Counted from the first letter of the stretch, positions 24,145 through 33,380 are shown. The stretch: DNA of 64,000 nucleotides from Streptomyces sp. TG1A-8 (GCF_030499535.1 NZ_JASTLB010000001.1:1612001-1676000); one strand, 5' to 3'. Numbers and translations are program-made. Notes: generated by a model not told the origin, from the letters alone.

Positions 24145-24333
24145 CGCAGCCGGCGCTCGTCCCGGGCCCGCCCCGAGCAGGCCGGCCCGCGCGGTCCCGC
24201 CCCCGGCAGGACCCCCGGCGGATCGCGGGGCACGAGGTCTCCGCCGACCACGACGCCGCGGGCGGGGCCGCCCGGGACCGGGCCCGGGGACCCGCACGTC
24301 CCCGGCGGGGGCAGCCGCCGGGGCGCCCCGGAC

Positions 24334-24370
24334 GGGCGGCAGCGGCCGGGCGGCCGGGCACCTGCCGCCC
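24334..24370. terminator. hairpin between convergent genes
   Basis: GGGCGGCAG and CTGCCGCCC form a 9-bp stem with a 19-base loop, flanked by a further GGAC...GTCC. It lies between the dehydrogenase gene and the convergent small secreted-protein gene. Confidence 0.5.
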
Positions 24371-24401
24371 GCCGTCCTGTGCCGACCGCGGCCAGAGTCG
24401 T

Positions 24402-24677
24402 TCAGCCGTCGTCGTCCTGGGCGGCCGCACCGGTCAGCGCCTCCACCACGTCCACGGCGCTGCCGTCGTGGTCGCTGCCGGCGGTGCCGCTGCCGGTCTG
24501 GAGGTTGGCCGTCCGGTCGACCTCCAGGATCGAGTCGGCCCGCGAGTTGTCGATCACGGTGATCAGGTCCCCGGCCGCGGCGGGCGCGGCGACCGCCCCG
24601 AGGAGCGCCGCCGCGAACCCCGCGGCCGCCCCGAGCCGGGGCAGGACCGCTGCGGGCCGGCGCACGGTGCCCGTCAC
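24402..24677 (-). CDS. small secreted protein coupled to a PEP mutase family gene
   Basis: The GTG at 24677 overlaps the stop codon of the upstream gene (GTGA), so translation is probably coupled. The 91-residue product has an arginine-rich start, a hydrophobic core (GAAAGFAAALLGAVAA) and a likely signal peptidase site after APAAA. The mature part is about 55 residues, acidic and polar, with DLITVIDNSRADSILEVD and a C-terminal AAAQDDDG. It has no cysteine. I do not recognise the family. It is not a chaplin or rodlin by motif. Confidence 0.6.
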   Translation of the reverse strand: MTGTVRRPAAVLPRLGAAAGFAAALLGAVAAPAAAGDLITVIDNSRADSILEVDRTANLQTGSGTAGSDHDGSAVDVVEALTGAAAQDDDG

Positions 24678-25537
24678 GCGCCCGCGCCCGCGGAGGTGAG
24701 CCGCTCGCGGGCGATGTTGCGCTCCAGCAGGCTGGTCGAGACCTGCACCCCGACCCCGCGCACCGGGTCGACCTGCGGCAACCGGCCGTCCGCCGCCTTC
24801 AGGTCGGCGAGCGCGGAGTCCACCGCCTCGTGTGCGGCGAACAGGCAGGGGGTGCTGTAGATCGCCACGTCCACACCGAGGTCGGACAGCTCGCCGAGCG
24901 ACAGGCGGGGCGACTTGCCGCCGGCGATCTGGTTGAACAGCAGCGGCTTGCCGTCGACGACCTCGCGGATCCGTTCGATCCACTCGACGCTGCGCACGCC
25001 GTCGACCAGCACCACGTCGGCGTCGGTGGCGGCCAGCCGCTCGGCCCGGTGCAGGATGTCGCGCTCGTCGGTGGCGTCCGTGCGGGCCACCACGACCAGG
25101 TCCCCGCGGGTCTCCAGGACCCTGTGCAGCTTCTCCAGGTACTCCTCCAGCGGCAGCACCTGCTTGCCGTCGGCGTGTCCGCAGCGGCGGGGCCGCTTCT
25201 GGTCCTCCAGGATCACCCCGGAGGCGCCGATCCGCTCCAGCCCCTCGACGACGTGACAGGCGACCTCGGGGTCGACGTAACCGTCGTCGATGTCGACCAG
25301 CAGGTGGTGGTGCGGGAACGCGCCCCGCAGCCGCTGGACGAAGGCCACCATGTCCGGCCAGGCGATGAAGCCGATGTCCGGCAGTCCGTAGTACGAGGCC
25401 GCGAAACCGAAGCCCGACACGAACATCCCGTCGTAGTGCTGTGCCGCGATCGAGGCGGAGTACATGTCGTACACGCCGATCAGCGGTGTGGTTCCGGGCC
25501 CGGCGATGCGCTCGCGCAGCTTCTTCCCGTAAGTCAA
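24674..25537 (-). CDS. isocitrate lyase / PEP mutase superfamily enzyme
   Basis: The TTG at 25537 is chosen because AAGGAG precedes it by 7 bases, giving 287 residues; upstream frame is non-coding. The alpha/beta-barrel shows the family residues: SGFGFAAS, the metal-binding VDIDDGYVD (82-89), the catalytic loop EDQKRPRRCGH with Cys119, and ARTDA. Members are C-C or C-P lyases or mutases such as methylisocitrate lyase, oxaloacetate decarboxylase and carboxyPEP mutase. DGY in place of the usual D-x-G-YG form leaves the reaction open. No phosphonate biosynthesis genes are adjacent. Confidence 0.82.
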   Translation of the reverse strand: MTYGKKLRERIAGPGTTPLIGVYDMYSASIAAQHYDGMFVSGFGFAASYYGLPDIGFIAWPDMVAFVQRLRGAFPHHHLLVDIDDGYVDPEVACHVVEGLERIGASGVILEDQKRPRRCGHADGKQVLPLEEYLEKLHRVLETRGDLVVVARTDATDERDILHRAERLAATDADVVLVDGVRSVEWIERIREVVDGKPLLFNQIAGGKSPRLSLGELSDLGVDVAIYSTPCLFAAHEAVDSALADLKAADGRLPQVDPVRGVGVQVSTSLLERNIARERLTSAGAGA

Positions 25538-25672
25538 GGTCCGGCTCCTTCTGTGGGTGGGTGACGCGGAGGGGTCGGGCCCCGGCGTCTCGACGCCCTT
25601 TACCGGGACAAGAGAATCACCACACCCACGCATGACCTTTGCCCTACGCGCGCTTTACTCACCCCAACGGGG

Positions 25673-25682
25673 GAACCGGTTC
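25673..25682. promoter_or_regulatory. GAACCGGTTC dyad upstream of the PEP mutase family gene
   Basis: A perfect 10-bp palindrome lies about 135 bases before the TTG start and just past the ThuA gene stop. It resembles LacI/GalR-type half-sites, but this is a weak single-site observation. Confidence 0.3.
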
Positions 25683-25694
25683 ACCGCAGAAACG

Positions 25695-26345
25695 TCACTC
25701 GGAGAGCCGGGACACCCAGGCCAGACCGCCGTTCAGGTGCGCCAGGAAGTCCGGGTCGCGGTAGGCCTCGGAGGCGTGCCCGAGGGCCGTGTAGAACACC
25801 CGTCCACCGCCCTGTTCGCGGCACCAGGCCAGCGGGTGGTCGGCGCCCATGCCGCCGCCGTCGTACGACGTCTCGTCCGCGCGCAGCAGCACCCGGACGC
25901 GGTCGCGGGGGTTGGTCTCGAAGTCGTACCACTCGTCGGTGAGGTCCCAGGCCGCGGGCAGCGGGCGGGTCGCGGGGTGGCCGGCGTCCTCGACGAGCAC
26001 CCGGCCCGGCTGGTACGCGGGGTGCCGTGCGAAGCGGGCGCCGAGGAGTTCGCCGTAGTGCGGCCACCCGTACTCCGTGCAGGCCGCCGCGTGCACCCCG
26101 GCGAAACCGCCGCCCGACGCGACGTACCGCGCGAGCCGCCGGCGCCCGGCCGGGGTCAGGACGTCACCGCTGGTGGAGAGGAAGACGACGGCCGCGCATC
26201 CGTCGAGCGGACGCTCGAAGCGCGCGGGGTCCTCGGTGTGCTCGACGGCGAACCCCGCCAGTCCGCTCACCGCGGTGACCGCGTCGGGGATGGAGTCGTG
26301 GCGGTAGTCGGTGGTGCGGGTGTAGACGAGCAGCCGGGTGACCAT
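25695..26345 (-). CDS. ThuA-like protein
   Basis: The 216-residue protein has the class I glutamine amidotransferase-like ThuA fold: LLVYTRTTDYRHDSIPDAV at the start, AVVFLSTSGDVLTP, GGGFAGVHAAACTEYGWPHYGELLGARF, then DEWYDFETNPRDRV and GGRVFYTALGHASEAY at the end. ThuA proteins act in disaccharide or polyol catabolism, partly by unknown chemistry. There is no signal peptide. It lies upstream of the PEP mutase family gene on the same strand, with 157 bases between. Confidence 0.85.
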   Translation of the reverse strand: MVTRLLVYTRTTDYRHDSIPDAVTAVSGLAGFAVEHTEDPARFERPLDGCAAVVFLSTSGDVLTPAGRRRLARYVASGGGFAGVHAAACTEYGWPHYGELLGARFARHPAYQPGRVLVEDAGHPATRPLPAAWDLTDEWYDFETNPRDRVRVLLRADETSYDGGGMGADHPLAWCREQGGGRVFYTALGHASEAYRDPDFLAHLNGGLAWVSRLSE

Positions 26346-26415
26346 GCGGCGAGTCTAGGCGGGCGCCCCGCCCCCGTGGCCGGCCGGTCCGGCCCACGCC
26401 CTCGCCGTGGCTGTG

Positions 26416-26449
<34 letters not shown>

Positions 26450-26617
26450 GGTGGACCGTCGTCGGGGGGGAGCGGGACGCGCGCGGGCCGGATCAGGCGG
26501 TCGCCCCGCCGCACCGGCGTTCCGCAGCGGGCGCCGTCGGCCCGCTTTCCCGGTCCGTCAGGTTGCCGGTCCGTCCGGCAGGCGCCGGGAACCGGTCCGC
26601 CGTGCCCCGCCGGTGCC

Positions 26618-27787
26618 TCACCCGTCCGGCTGCGCCGTCTCCCCGCCCTCCCCGCGCCCCCCGCCGCCCTTGGGTGCGTGGGTGTTCCTGGCGTGGGTGC
26701 GCAGGCGGGCCGTGACGTCCTCCGGCGGGAGGAAGCGGGACCAGCGTTCGGGGAACTCCGACGGCATGTCGGGGTCGTCGGGGTCGGCCTCGCGGGCCGC
26801 GGCGGCGCGGGCGACGTACTCGGCGACCTGCGCCTGGCGCAGCCGTTCGTTGGCCGCGCGGGCGGCGGCCGTGGCGGCGGCCGGCCAGACCCGGTCGATG
26901 GCGGCGTTCACGGCCGCGCCCACGAGGACGGCGAAGGCGGACACGCCGATCCACAGCAGGACGGCGACCGCGGCGGCGAGCGAACCGTAGATCGTGGCGC
27001 CCTCGATGGTGGTCGTGAGGTAGAAGCGCAGCAGGAAGCTGCCGAAGACCCACATCGCCAGCGCGACCAGGGCGCCGGGCACGTCCTCGACCCACGGGGA
27101 GCGGACCGGCACGGACACGTGGTAAAGGGTCGTCAGGAAGACGATGGACAGGACGATGACCACCGGCCAGTACAGGACCTGGACGACCGTCTCCGACCAG
27201 GGCACGATCCGGACCACCGCGTCCGGTCCGGCCACCATCAGCGGCAGCGCCACCGAACCGATCAGCAGGGCCACGACGAACAGCAGGAAGGCCATGATCC
27301 GGGTCTTCACGATGCCCCGGACGCCGTCGAGGCCGTACATGACGGTGATCGTGTCGATGAAGACGTTCACCGCGCGGGAGCCCGACCACAGGGCGAACAG
27401 GAAGCCTATGGAGATGACGTCCGGCCGGCCGCCCTTCATCACGTCGTGCAGGATGGGCTCCGCGATGTCCTTGACGCCCTTGTCCGACAGGACCGTGCGG
27501 GAGGCGTCGAGGAGGTTGGTCTCCAGGCTCTTGATCGTGTCGGCCCCGGTCCACGCGTCGACGTAGCCGAGCAGCCCGATGAGGCTCAGCAGCAGCGGCG
27601 GCACGGACAGCAGGGTGAAGAACGCCGCCTCGGCCGCCAGGCCCAGGATGCGGTACTCCATGCAGGAGTTGACGGTGTCCTTCAGCAACAGCCAGGCGGT
27701 CCTGCGCTTGGAGACGTTCCGGTACAGGGCCCTGGCCCGGTGGAGCCGGCCGGCGGGCCGCTCGGAGGTATCACTTGCTGGCTGCAC
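26618..27787 (-). CDS. YihY/BrkB family inner-membrane protein
   Basis: The 389-residue protein has six predicted membrane helices between about residues 40 and 300. These include AAFFTLLSVPPLLLSLIGLLGY, AFLLFVVALLIGSVALPLMV, VVIVLSIVFLTTLYHV and AVAVLLWIGVSAFAVLVGAAVNA, preceded by the family signature FALWSGSRAVNVFIDTI. A basic, low-complexity cytoplasmic tail follows. The family was once called ribonuclease BN by mistake. Its function is uncertain, with envelope or transport roles proposed. It diverges from an AidB-like dehydrogenase gene. Confidence 0.85.
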   Translation of the reverse strand: MQPASDTSERPAGRLHRARALYRNVSKRRTAWLLLKDTVNSCMEYRILGLAAEAAFFTLLSVPPLLLSLIGLLGYVDAWTGADTIKSLETNLLDASRTVLSDKGVKDIAEPILHDVMKGGRPDVISIGFLFALWSGSRAVNVFIDTITVMYGLDGVRGIVKTRIMAFLLFVVALLIGSVALPLMVAGPDAVVRIVPWSETVVQVLYWPVVIVLSIVFLTTLYHVSVPVRSPWVEDVPGALVALAMWVFGSFLLRFYLTTTIEGATIYGSLAAAVAVLLWIGVSAFAVLVGAAVNAAIDRVWPAAATAAARAANERLRQAQVAEYVARAAAAREADPDDPDMPSEFPERWSRFLPPEDVTARLRTHARNTHAPKGGGGRGEGGETAQPDG

Positions 27788-27837
27788 GGCCTAACGGTAT
27801 CCGCACCGCCGCACCGCCCTCACCTTCCGGGCCCGGT

Positions 27838-27851
27838 CACCGGATCCGGTG
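27838..27851. promoter_or_regulatory. palindrome between divergent YihY and AidB-like genes
   Basis: CACCGGATCCGGTG is a perfect 14-bp dyad flanked on both sides by GGGCCC hexamers. It lies in the 130-base divergent gap and could be a shared operator. Confidence 0.45.
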
Positions 27852-27917
27852 GGCCCGCCCCGGGCGCCGTGCCGCCGCGCGGCCATCATCTCACCCGTCG
27901 CGGGTAGGTTCGCAGTC

Positions 27918-29555
27918 ATGGCAGGCACCTCCACCCACAGCGTGACGAACCAGCCGCCCCCGCTGACCGGCTACGACCTGTTCACCGCCGACCGGGCCCT
28001 CGTGGAGGCGGTCGAGCGCCACACCGATCCCGCCGTGCTGGACGAGGTGCGCGCGGAACTGTCCGCGCTGGGCCGGACCTCGGGCTCGGCACAGGTGCAG
28101 GAGTGGGGGGTGCAGGCGAACGAGCACCCGCCGCGGCTGCGCACCCACGACCGCTACGGCCACCGGATCGACGAGGTCGACTTCCACCCGGCCTGGCACC
28201 GGCTGCTCGGCAAGGGCGTCTCGGCGGGGCTGACCGGTGCCTGGGCCCGGCCGGCCGGGCACGTGCGCCGGGCGGCCGGGTTCGTGCTGTGGACCCAGGT
28301 CGAGGCGGGCAACTGCTGCCCGCTGTCGATGACCCACGCGGCCGTGCCCGCCCTGCGGGCCGATCCGGAGCTGGCCGCCGAGTGGGAGCCGCGGCTGACG
28401 TCCACGATCTACGACCGGGAACTGCGGCCCGCGGCGGAGAAGTCCGGCGCCGTCTTCGGCATGGGCATGACGGAGAAGCAGGGCGGCAGCGACGTGCGGG
28501 CGAACACCACCGCGGCCAGGCCGCTGGCGGAGGCCGGCACCTACGCGCTGACCGGGCACAAGTGGTTCTGCTCGGCGCCGATGTCGGACGGCTTCCTGGT
28601 GCTCGCGCAGGCCCCGGACGGGCTCACCTGCTTCCTGGTCCCGCGCGTCCTGGCCGACGGCAGCCGCAACGTCTTCCGCATCCAGCGGCTCAAGGACAAG
28701 CTGGGCAACCGGTCCAACGCCTCCGCCGAGGTCGAGTTCGACGGCACCTGGGCGCGCCGGGTCGGCGAGGAGGGGCGCGGGGTGCGCACCATCATCGAGA
28801 TGGTCGCCGCGACCCGGCTGGACTGCGCGCTGGGCTCGGCGGGCCTGATGCGGCAGGCGGTCGCGCAGGCGGTGCACCACTGCGCGCACCGCGAGGCCTT
28901 CGGCGGCAGGCTGACCGACAAGCCGCTGATGCGCAACGTGCTGGCCGACCTGGCACTGGAGTCCGAGGCCGCGACCGCGCTGGCCCTGCGGCTCGCGGCC
29001 GCCTACGACGACGGCGGCGAGCAGGAGCGGGCCTTCCTGCGGCTGGCGGTGCCCACCGCGAAGTACTGGATCACCAAGCGCTGCGCCCCGGTCGCGGTGG
29101 AGGCCGCCGAGTGCCTGGGCGGCAACGGGTACGTCGAGGAGTCGGGTCTGCCCCGGCTGGTGCGCGAGTCGCCGCTGAACTCCGTCTGGGAGGGCGCCGG
29201 GAACGTCCAGGCGCTGGACGTGCTGCGGGCGCTGCGGCGCGAGCCGGGCGCGCTGGACGCCTGCCTGACCGAGATAGGGCGGGCGCACGGTGCCGACCAC
29301 CGGCTGGACCGGGCGGTGAAGGACCTGTTCACCGAACTCGCGGACCTGGACGGCGTCGAGGGCCGGGCCCGGCGGCTGGCGGAGCGGCTCGCCCTGGCGC
29401 TCCAGGGCTCCCTGCTGGTGCGGCACGCGCCCCCGGAGGTGGCCGACGCCTTCTGCGCCTCCCGCCTGGGCGGCGACCACGGCGCGGCCTTCGGCACCCT
29501 GCCGGCCGGCCTGGACCTGGCGGCGGTGGTGGAGCGGGCCCGTCCGGTGTCCTGA
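27918..29555 (+). CDS. AidB-like acyl-CoA dehydrogenase
   Basis: From the ATG at 27918 the protein has 545 residues. Acyl-CoA dehydrogenase features are GMGMTEKQGGSDVRANTT, GHKWFCSAPMSDGFLVLAQA, RIQRLKDKLGNRSNAS, ECLGGNGYVEESGLPRLVRES and the AidB-type PLNSVWEGAGNVQALDVLRAL, followed by the extra C-terminal helical domain. E. coli AidB is part of the adaptive response to DNA alkylation and binds DNA weakly. The presence of an Ada-AlkA gene about 15 kb away is suggestive but not proof of shared control. Nothing in the promoter identifies Ada regulation. Confidence 0.87.
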   Translation: MAGTSTHSVTNQPPPLTGYDLFTADRALVEAVERHTDPAVLDEVRAELSALGRTSGSAQVQEWGVQANEHPPRLRTHDRYGHRIDEVDFHPAWHRLLGKGVSAGLTGAWARPAGHVRRAAGFVLWTQVEAGNCCPLSMTHAAVPALRADPELAAEWEPRLTSTIYDRELRPAAEKSGAVFGMGMTEKQGGSDVRANTTAARPLAEAGTYALTGHKWFCSAPMSDGFLVLAQAPDGLTCFLVPRVLADGSRNVFRIQRLKDKLGNRSNASAEVEFDGTWARRVGEEGRGVRTIIEMVAATRLDCALGSAGLMRQAVAQAVHHCAHREAFGGRLTDKPLMRNVLADLALESEAATALALRLAAAYDDGGEQERAFLRLAVPTAKYWITKRCAPVAVEAAECLGGNGYVEESGLPRLVRESPLNSVWEGAGNVQALDVLRALRREPGALDACLTEIGRAHGADHRLDRAVKDLFTELADLDGVEGRARRLAERLALALQGSLLVRHAPPEVADAFCASRLGGDHGAAFGTLPAGLDLAAVVERARPVS

Positions 29556-29571
29556 GGCGGGAACGGACGGC

Positions 29572-29598
29572 ACAGAAGACACAGAAGACACAGAAGAC
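29572..29598 (+). repeat. three tandem copies of ACAGAAGAC
   Basis: Three exact 9-base copies follow the AidB-like gene stop, then a related run of GACAGCACC repeats to about 29640. Its AT-richer composition stands out. Confidence 0.85.
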
Positions 29599-29660
29599 AC
29601 GGCCGATACGAACAGCGCCGACAGCACCGACAGCACCGACCGGCCCGGCCGGCGCCCGGA

Positions 29661-29694
29661 GGGGGTGGTGCCGCGCCGACACGGCACCACCCCC
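29661..29694 (+). terminator. hairpin terminator after the AidB-like gene
   Basis: GGGGGTGGTGCCG, an 8-base loop and the exact complement form a 13-bp stem. The remainder of the 380-base gap (29556-29935) holds the preceding repeats and, near 29782-29802, TTGCAGGGGGTTGCAAC, a possible operator for the next gene. Confidence 0.75.
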
Positions 29695-29935
29695 GCCTCG
29701 TGCGCCCGTCGCGGGCCCACGGGCGCCGCCCGGGGGCGGCGCCATGGTCAAGTCTCGACCGGTCCGACGGTCTTCACCAGGGTTGCAGGGGGTTGCAACG
29801 TGCCGGTGGCCGCGCGCGCACGGCGTGCGTCCGTCCACCGCCGAACGGCAGTATGTGGAGGACGGCCGACCGGAAACCGCCGCCCGGACGGCTCGACGTG
29901 TGTGTTCCGTGCCTTGCCCCGGGAGGACCGCAGTG

Positions 29936-31216
29936 GTGAACCCGCCGATGAGCGTGGCGCGCCTGGCCGCCGTGGACGCGGCGCAGGCGGCGCGGGTGCT
30001 GAGCGAGGTGCGCGAGGCCACGCTGGCCGGTCGGCGCGTGCGGATCGCGCCCCGGCCGGTGATCGAGCAGTCGTGGGAGCGCGCGCTGCGCAGCGGGGTC
30101 GACCCCGAACACGGCCGCACACCGCAGGTGCTGTCCGCCGACGAGGTGCGGCGCAGGCGGGAGGAGTCGCCGCTCAGGCACGTCCTGCCGGTGCTGCGCG
30201 AGGGGCTGCTCTCGGTCGCGGACGTCGCCCGGCACATCATGGTGGTCGCGGACGCCGAGGGACGCGTGCTGTGGCGGGAGGGTTCGCCGCCGGTGCTGCG
30301 CAAGGCCGACGGCGTCGGGTTCGAGCCGGGCGCGGACTGGCGGGAGGACGTGGTCGGCACCAACGGCGTCGGCACCCCGGCCGTCGTGCGCCGGCCCGTC
30401 CAGGTCTTCGCCGCCGAGCACTTCGTGCGCTCGCACACCTCCTGGACCTGTACCGGCGCCCCGATCAGCGATCCCAGGGACGGCCGGCTCATCGGGGTGG
30501 TGAACATCAGCGGTCCGCTGGAGACCATGCACCCGGCGACCCTCGCCTGGGTGTCCTCGGTGGCCGGACTCGCCGAGGCCCGGCTGCGCGAGCTGCACCT
30601 GACCTCGCTGGAGCGGCTGCGCACGGTGGCGGCCCCCGTGCTGGCCCGGCTGGACGGGCGGGCGCTGGTGGTGGACCACGACGGCTGGTCGGCGGCGGTG
30701 AGCGGGATGCCGTACGTGCGGCGCGTCTCGCTGCCCAAGTCCCTGGCCGCGGGCCGTCACTGGCTGCCCGCGCTCGGTTCGTGCGCGGTGGAGCCGCTGG
30801 CCGGGGGCTGGCTGCTGCGGGCGGCCGACGAGCCGCCGCCGGCCACCGCCACCCGGATCCTGCTCGACCTGGCCCGGCCGGGCGGCGGTGCGGTGACCGT
30901 CTCCGGGACGGCGGGTTCCTGGTCGCGCGAACTCAGCCCCCGACACGCCGAGTTGCTCTACCTGCTCGCCGCACACCGCTGCGGGCGCAGTGCCGCCGCC
31001 CTCGCCGCGGACGTGTTCGGCGATCCCTCCCGGACGGTGACCGTACGTGCCGAGATGTCGCGGATCCGCCGGTACCTGGGAACACTCCTGCAACATCGGC
31101 CGTATCGTTTCTGCAAAGAGGCGGAGGTCGAGGTCGTGCTGCCCGACGACCCCGGTGACCTGCTGCCCCGCTCGACCGCGCCGGCGGTCGAACGACAGCG
31201 CGGGGCGCTCACCTGA
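29936..31216 (+). CDS. GAF-domain transcriptional regulator (AcoR-like N-terminus)
   Basis: GGGAGGA precedes the GTG pair at 29933/29936; 426 residues from 29936. The N-terminal half matches the sensor region of AcoR-type activators: RPVIEQSWERALRSGVDPEHG, then a GAF domain with VVADAEGRVLWREGS, WREDVVGTNGVGTPAV and HFVRSHTSWTCTGAPI. The sigma-54 AAA+ module is missing, as expected in a genus without sigma-54. The C-terminus (about 340-426) is a short winged-helix-like unit with SPRHAELLYLLAAH and RAEMSRIRRYLG. It likely senses a small metabolite and regulates by a sigma-54-independent route. Its targets are unknown. Confidence 0.75.
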   Translation: MNPPMSVARLAAVDAAQAARVLSEVREATLAGRRVRIAPRPVIEQSWERALRSGVDPEHGRTPQVLSADEVRRRREESPLRHVLPVLREGLLSVADVARHIMVVADAEGRVLWREGSPPVLRKADGVGFEPGADWREDVVGTNGVGTPAVVRRPVQVFAAEHFVRSHTSWTCTGAPISDPRDGRLIGVVNISGPLETMHPATLAWVSSVAGLAEARLRELHLTSLERLRTVAAPVLARLDGRALVVDHDGWSAAVSGMPYVRRVSLPKSLAAGRHWLPALGSCAVEPLAGGWLLRAADEPPPATATRILLDLARPGGGAVTVSGTAGSWSRELSPRHAELLYLLAAHRCGRSAAALAADVFGDPSRTVTVRAEMSRIRRYLGTLLQHRPYRFCKEAEVEVVLPDDPGDLLPRSTAPAVERQRGALT

Positions 31217-31354
31217 GGGGACCCCGCACACACTTGCGCCATCCTGGCCCCGCGGCGCCCGCCGCTGCCGTAGCATCCCTCCCGGGCCTCCCCGTCTGCT
31301 CCTCGGTCAACGCACGGACCACCAGGAACAGTTGGCCCGCCTCGGGAGGAAGAC

Positions 31355-32676
31355 ATGAAGCAGCGCGGCAGACACCGACGACGCAGGCGGAGCGCGGTCC
31401 TGCGCGCGGTCCTCTCCGGGACCGCGCTGGCGCTCACCGCCGCCGCCACCCTGATCAGCGCCTCACAGGCCACCGTCCCGGGGGACCCGGGCGCCCTCAG
31501 GCCGCTGACGTCCCGGGCCGACACCGCGCCGCTGCGGCTCCAGGAACGCCTGGTGCCCGCCGGCACGCTGGACCGGCTCTCCGCGGCGATGGGCCGCCCG
31601 GTCGGTGTGGACGCCGTGCTGAAGGGTGCCGACCGCACCCTGCGCCAGGGCTCCGGCTGCACCGCCGGGGACCGCGCCACCCTGCCCGTCGCGCCCGCCG
31701 CGGCCCGCGCCTACTGCTGGGACCGGTCCGACCCCGCCACCACCGCCTGGCGGCCCGTCTCGGTGACCACCTCCGGGGACGCCGACGACGACGGCGCCTG
31801 GGGCGCCCACCGGGTCGTCCTCACCGGCTGGACCCACCGCTCCGCCGCCGGGCGCAGCCTGGCCAAGGTCGCCTTCGTCGACGCCGACGACCCCGGCCGG
31901 CTCGCCTACCGCTGGGTGCTGCTGGCGGTGCCCGTCGACGGCGGACGCGACTACCGCGGCCTGTCCTCCCGGATCTCCGGCATGGTCTGGTACCAGGACA
32001 AGCTGCTGGTCACCACCACGGCCGGCCGTGCCGACGCGCTCTACGTCTACGACCTGCACCGCATCCAGCGGGCCACGGCGAGGACGCCCGCGATCGGCCG
32101 GGTGTCGGGCGGCTGGTCCGCCGGCGGCTCCCCGTACGTGATGCCCGCCGTCGGCTCCTACCGCTTCACCGCCGGCCCCTGCGCGCCCTCGGGGCCGCCC
32201 TGTCCCGGCGCGCTCTCCCTGGACCGGACCACGGCGCCCGACAGCCTGGTCGCCGCCGAGCGGGGCGCCCCGGGGGGGACCGCGGGACCCGGCTGTGGCG
32301 GTACGCGTTCGGCAAGGACCCCGCGCGCAGCGGGCTGCTCGCCACCGACGCCGCCGGACGGGTGGAGCCGGTCGAGGCCTACCGGACGCGGGCGTCCGGG
32401 CTCGGGGGCGTGCTGTCCCACCGGCGGGCCGGCGCGGCGCGCTCCTCCTGGTACGTCACGCGCCGGGCCGGCCCGCCGGACGGCCACGGCAGCCTGTGGC
32501 GGCAGGACACCGGCGGCGCGCGGGCGGCGCGCTGCGCCCCGGACGCCTCCCGCCTGTGCTGGGCCGGCCGCACGGGCTCCCTGTCCTACTGGCAGGAGAC
32601 GGGCGAGGTGTGGTCGCTGTCGGACCGGATGCTGTTCTCGGTCCCGCTGACGGGGATCGACCACTCGGTGGCGTGA
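31355..32676 (+). pseudogene. secreted protein gene with a one-base frameshift in a G-run
   Basis: The reading from ATG 31355 has an arginine-rich signal peptide with cleavage near LISASQA, then a globular sequence to VAAERGAPGG. The coding pattern then continues in another frame: RLWRYAFGKDPARSGLLATD and so on to ...LTGIDHSVA at 32676. Adding one G to the seven-G run at 32272-32278 restores a single ~440-residue protein. Either the run is miscounted in the assembly or the gene is inactivated. The protein has cysteines in pairs (CTAG, YCWD, PCAP, PPCPG, RCAP, RLCW), consistent with an extracellular fold. Family unknown. Confidence 0.75.
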
Positions 32677-32742
32677 GCGGCGCGGCACCGCGGGAGCCCG
32701 GCCGATCGACAGGCGGGTGGGCCGGATGATTCCCTGGGCCGC

Positions 32743-33315
32743 ATGAGCAGCCTCCTCGTCACCACCTGGTCGCTGGAGCAGACCTCGCCGGCCGACCTCC
32801 TGCCGGCCGCCGACCCCGGGGACGGCGTCCGGATCGTGCGCGCCGAGGTCCCCTCCCCCGAGTTCAGCCGCTTCCTGTACACCTCGGTCGGCGGCGACAT
32901 CCACTGGACCGACCGTCTCGGCTGGAGCCACGCCCGGTGGCGGGAGTACCTGGAGCGGCCCGGCGTGGAGACGTGGGTGGCCCACGACCGGGGCACCCCG
33001 GCCGGGTACGTCGAGCTGGAGCCGCAGGACGAGGGCGCGGTGGAGATCGTCTACTTCGGCCTGCTCCCCGCCTTCCGCGGCCGCCGCATCGGCGGCCACC
33101 TGCTGGCGTACGGCACGGCCCGGGCCTGGGACCTCGCCGAGCGGTGGCCCGGCCGGACGCCGACGAAACGGGTGTGGCTGCACACGTGCAGCAAGGACGG
33201 CCCGCACGCCATGGACAACTACCTGCGGCGCGGTTTCACACTGTTCGACACCGAGGTGGAGGAGGAACCGGAGGTGGCGGCCCCGGGGCCGTGGCCCGGT
33301 GCCCACCCCGCCTGA
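32743..33315 (+). CDS. GNAT family N-acetyltransferase
   Basis: The 190-residue protein carries the acetyl-CoA-binding motif A, IVYFGLLPAFRGRRIGGHLL, followed by ARAWDL and the later DNYLRRGFTLFDTEVEEE strand. These are typical of GNAT enzymes such as those acetylating small amines or protein N-termini. It is cytoplasmic. No genomic partner indicates its substrate. The next gene downstream is the sulfur operon, which has its own control region. Confidence 0.85.
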   Translation: MSSLLVTTWSLEQTSPADLLPAADPGDGVRIVRAEVPSPEFSRFLYTSVGGDIHWTDRLGWSHARWREYLERPGVETWVAHDRGTPAGYVELEPQDEGAVEIVYFGLLPAFRGRRIGGHLLAYGTARAWDLAERWPGRTPTKRVWLHTCSKDGPHAMDNYLRRGFTLFDTEVEEEPEVAAPGPWPGAHPA

Positions 33316-33363
33316 CGCCGCCGGACGAGCCGTCCCGCGCACCGTGTGACCGATACCACGTTT

Positions 33364-33380
33364 GTCTCGTCATGCGAGAC
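33364..33380. promoter_or_regulatory. dyad upstream of the sulfur operon
   Basis: GTCTCG, five bases and CGAGAC form perfect 6-bp arms 63-79 bases before the leader-peptide ATG. It is a candidate operator. Confidence 0.4.

Noticed and set aside
28103..29935. Open frame joining the AidB-like region to the GAF regulator
   Set aside because: Its first 600 codons are an alternate frame of the AidB-like gene and the gap. A strong ribosome-binding site marks the regulator start at 29933/29936.
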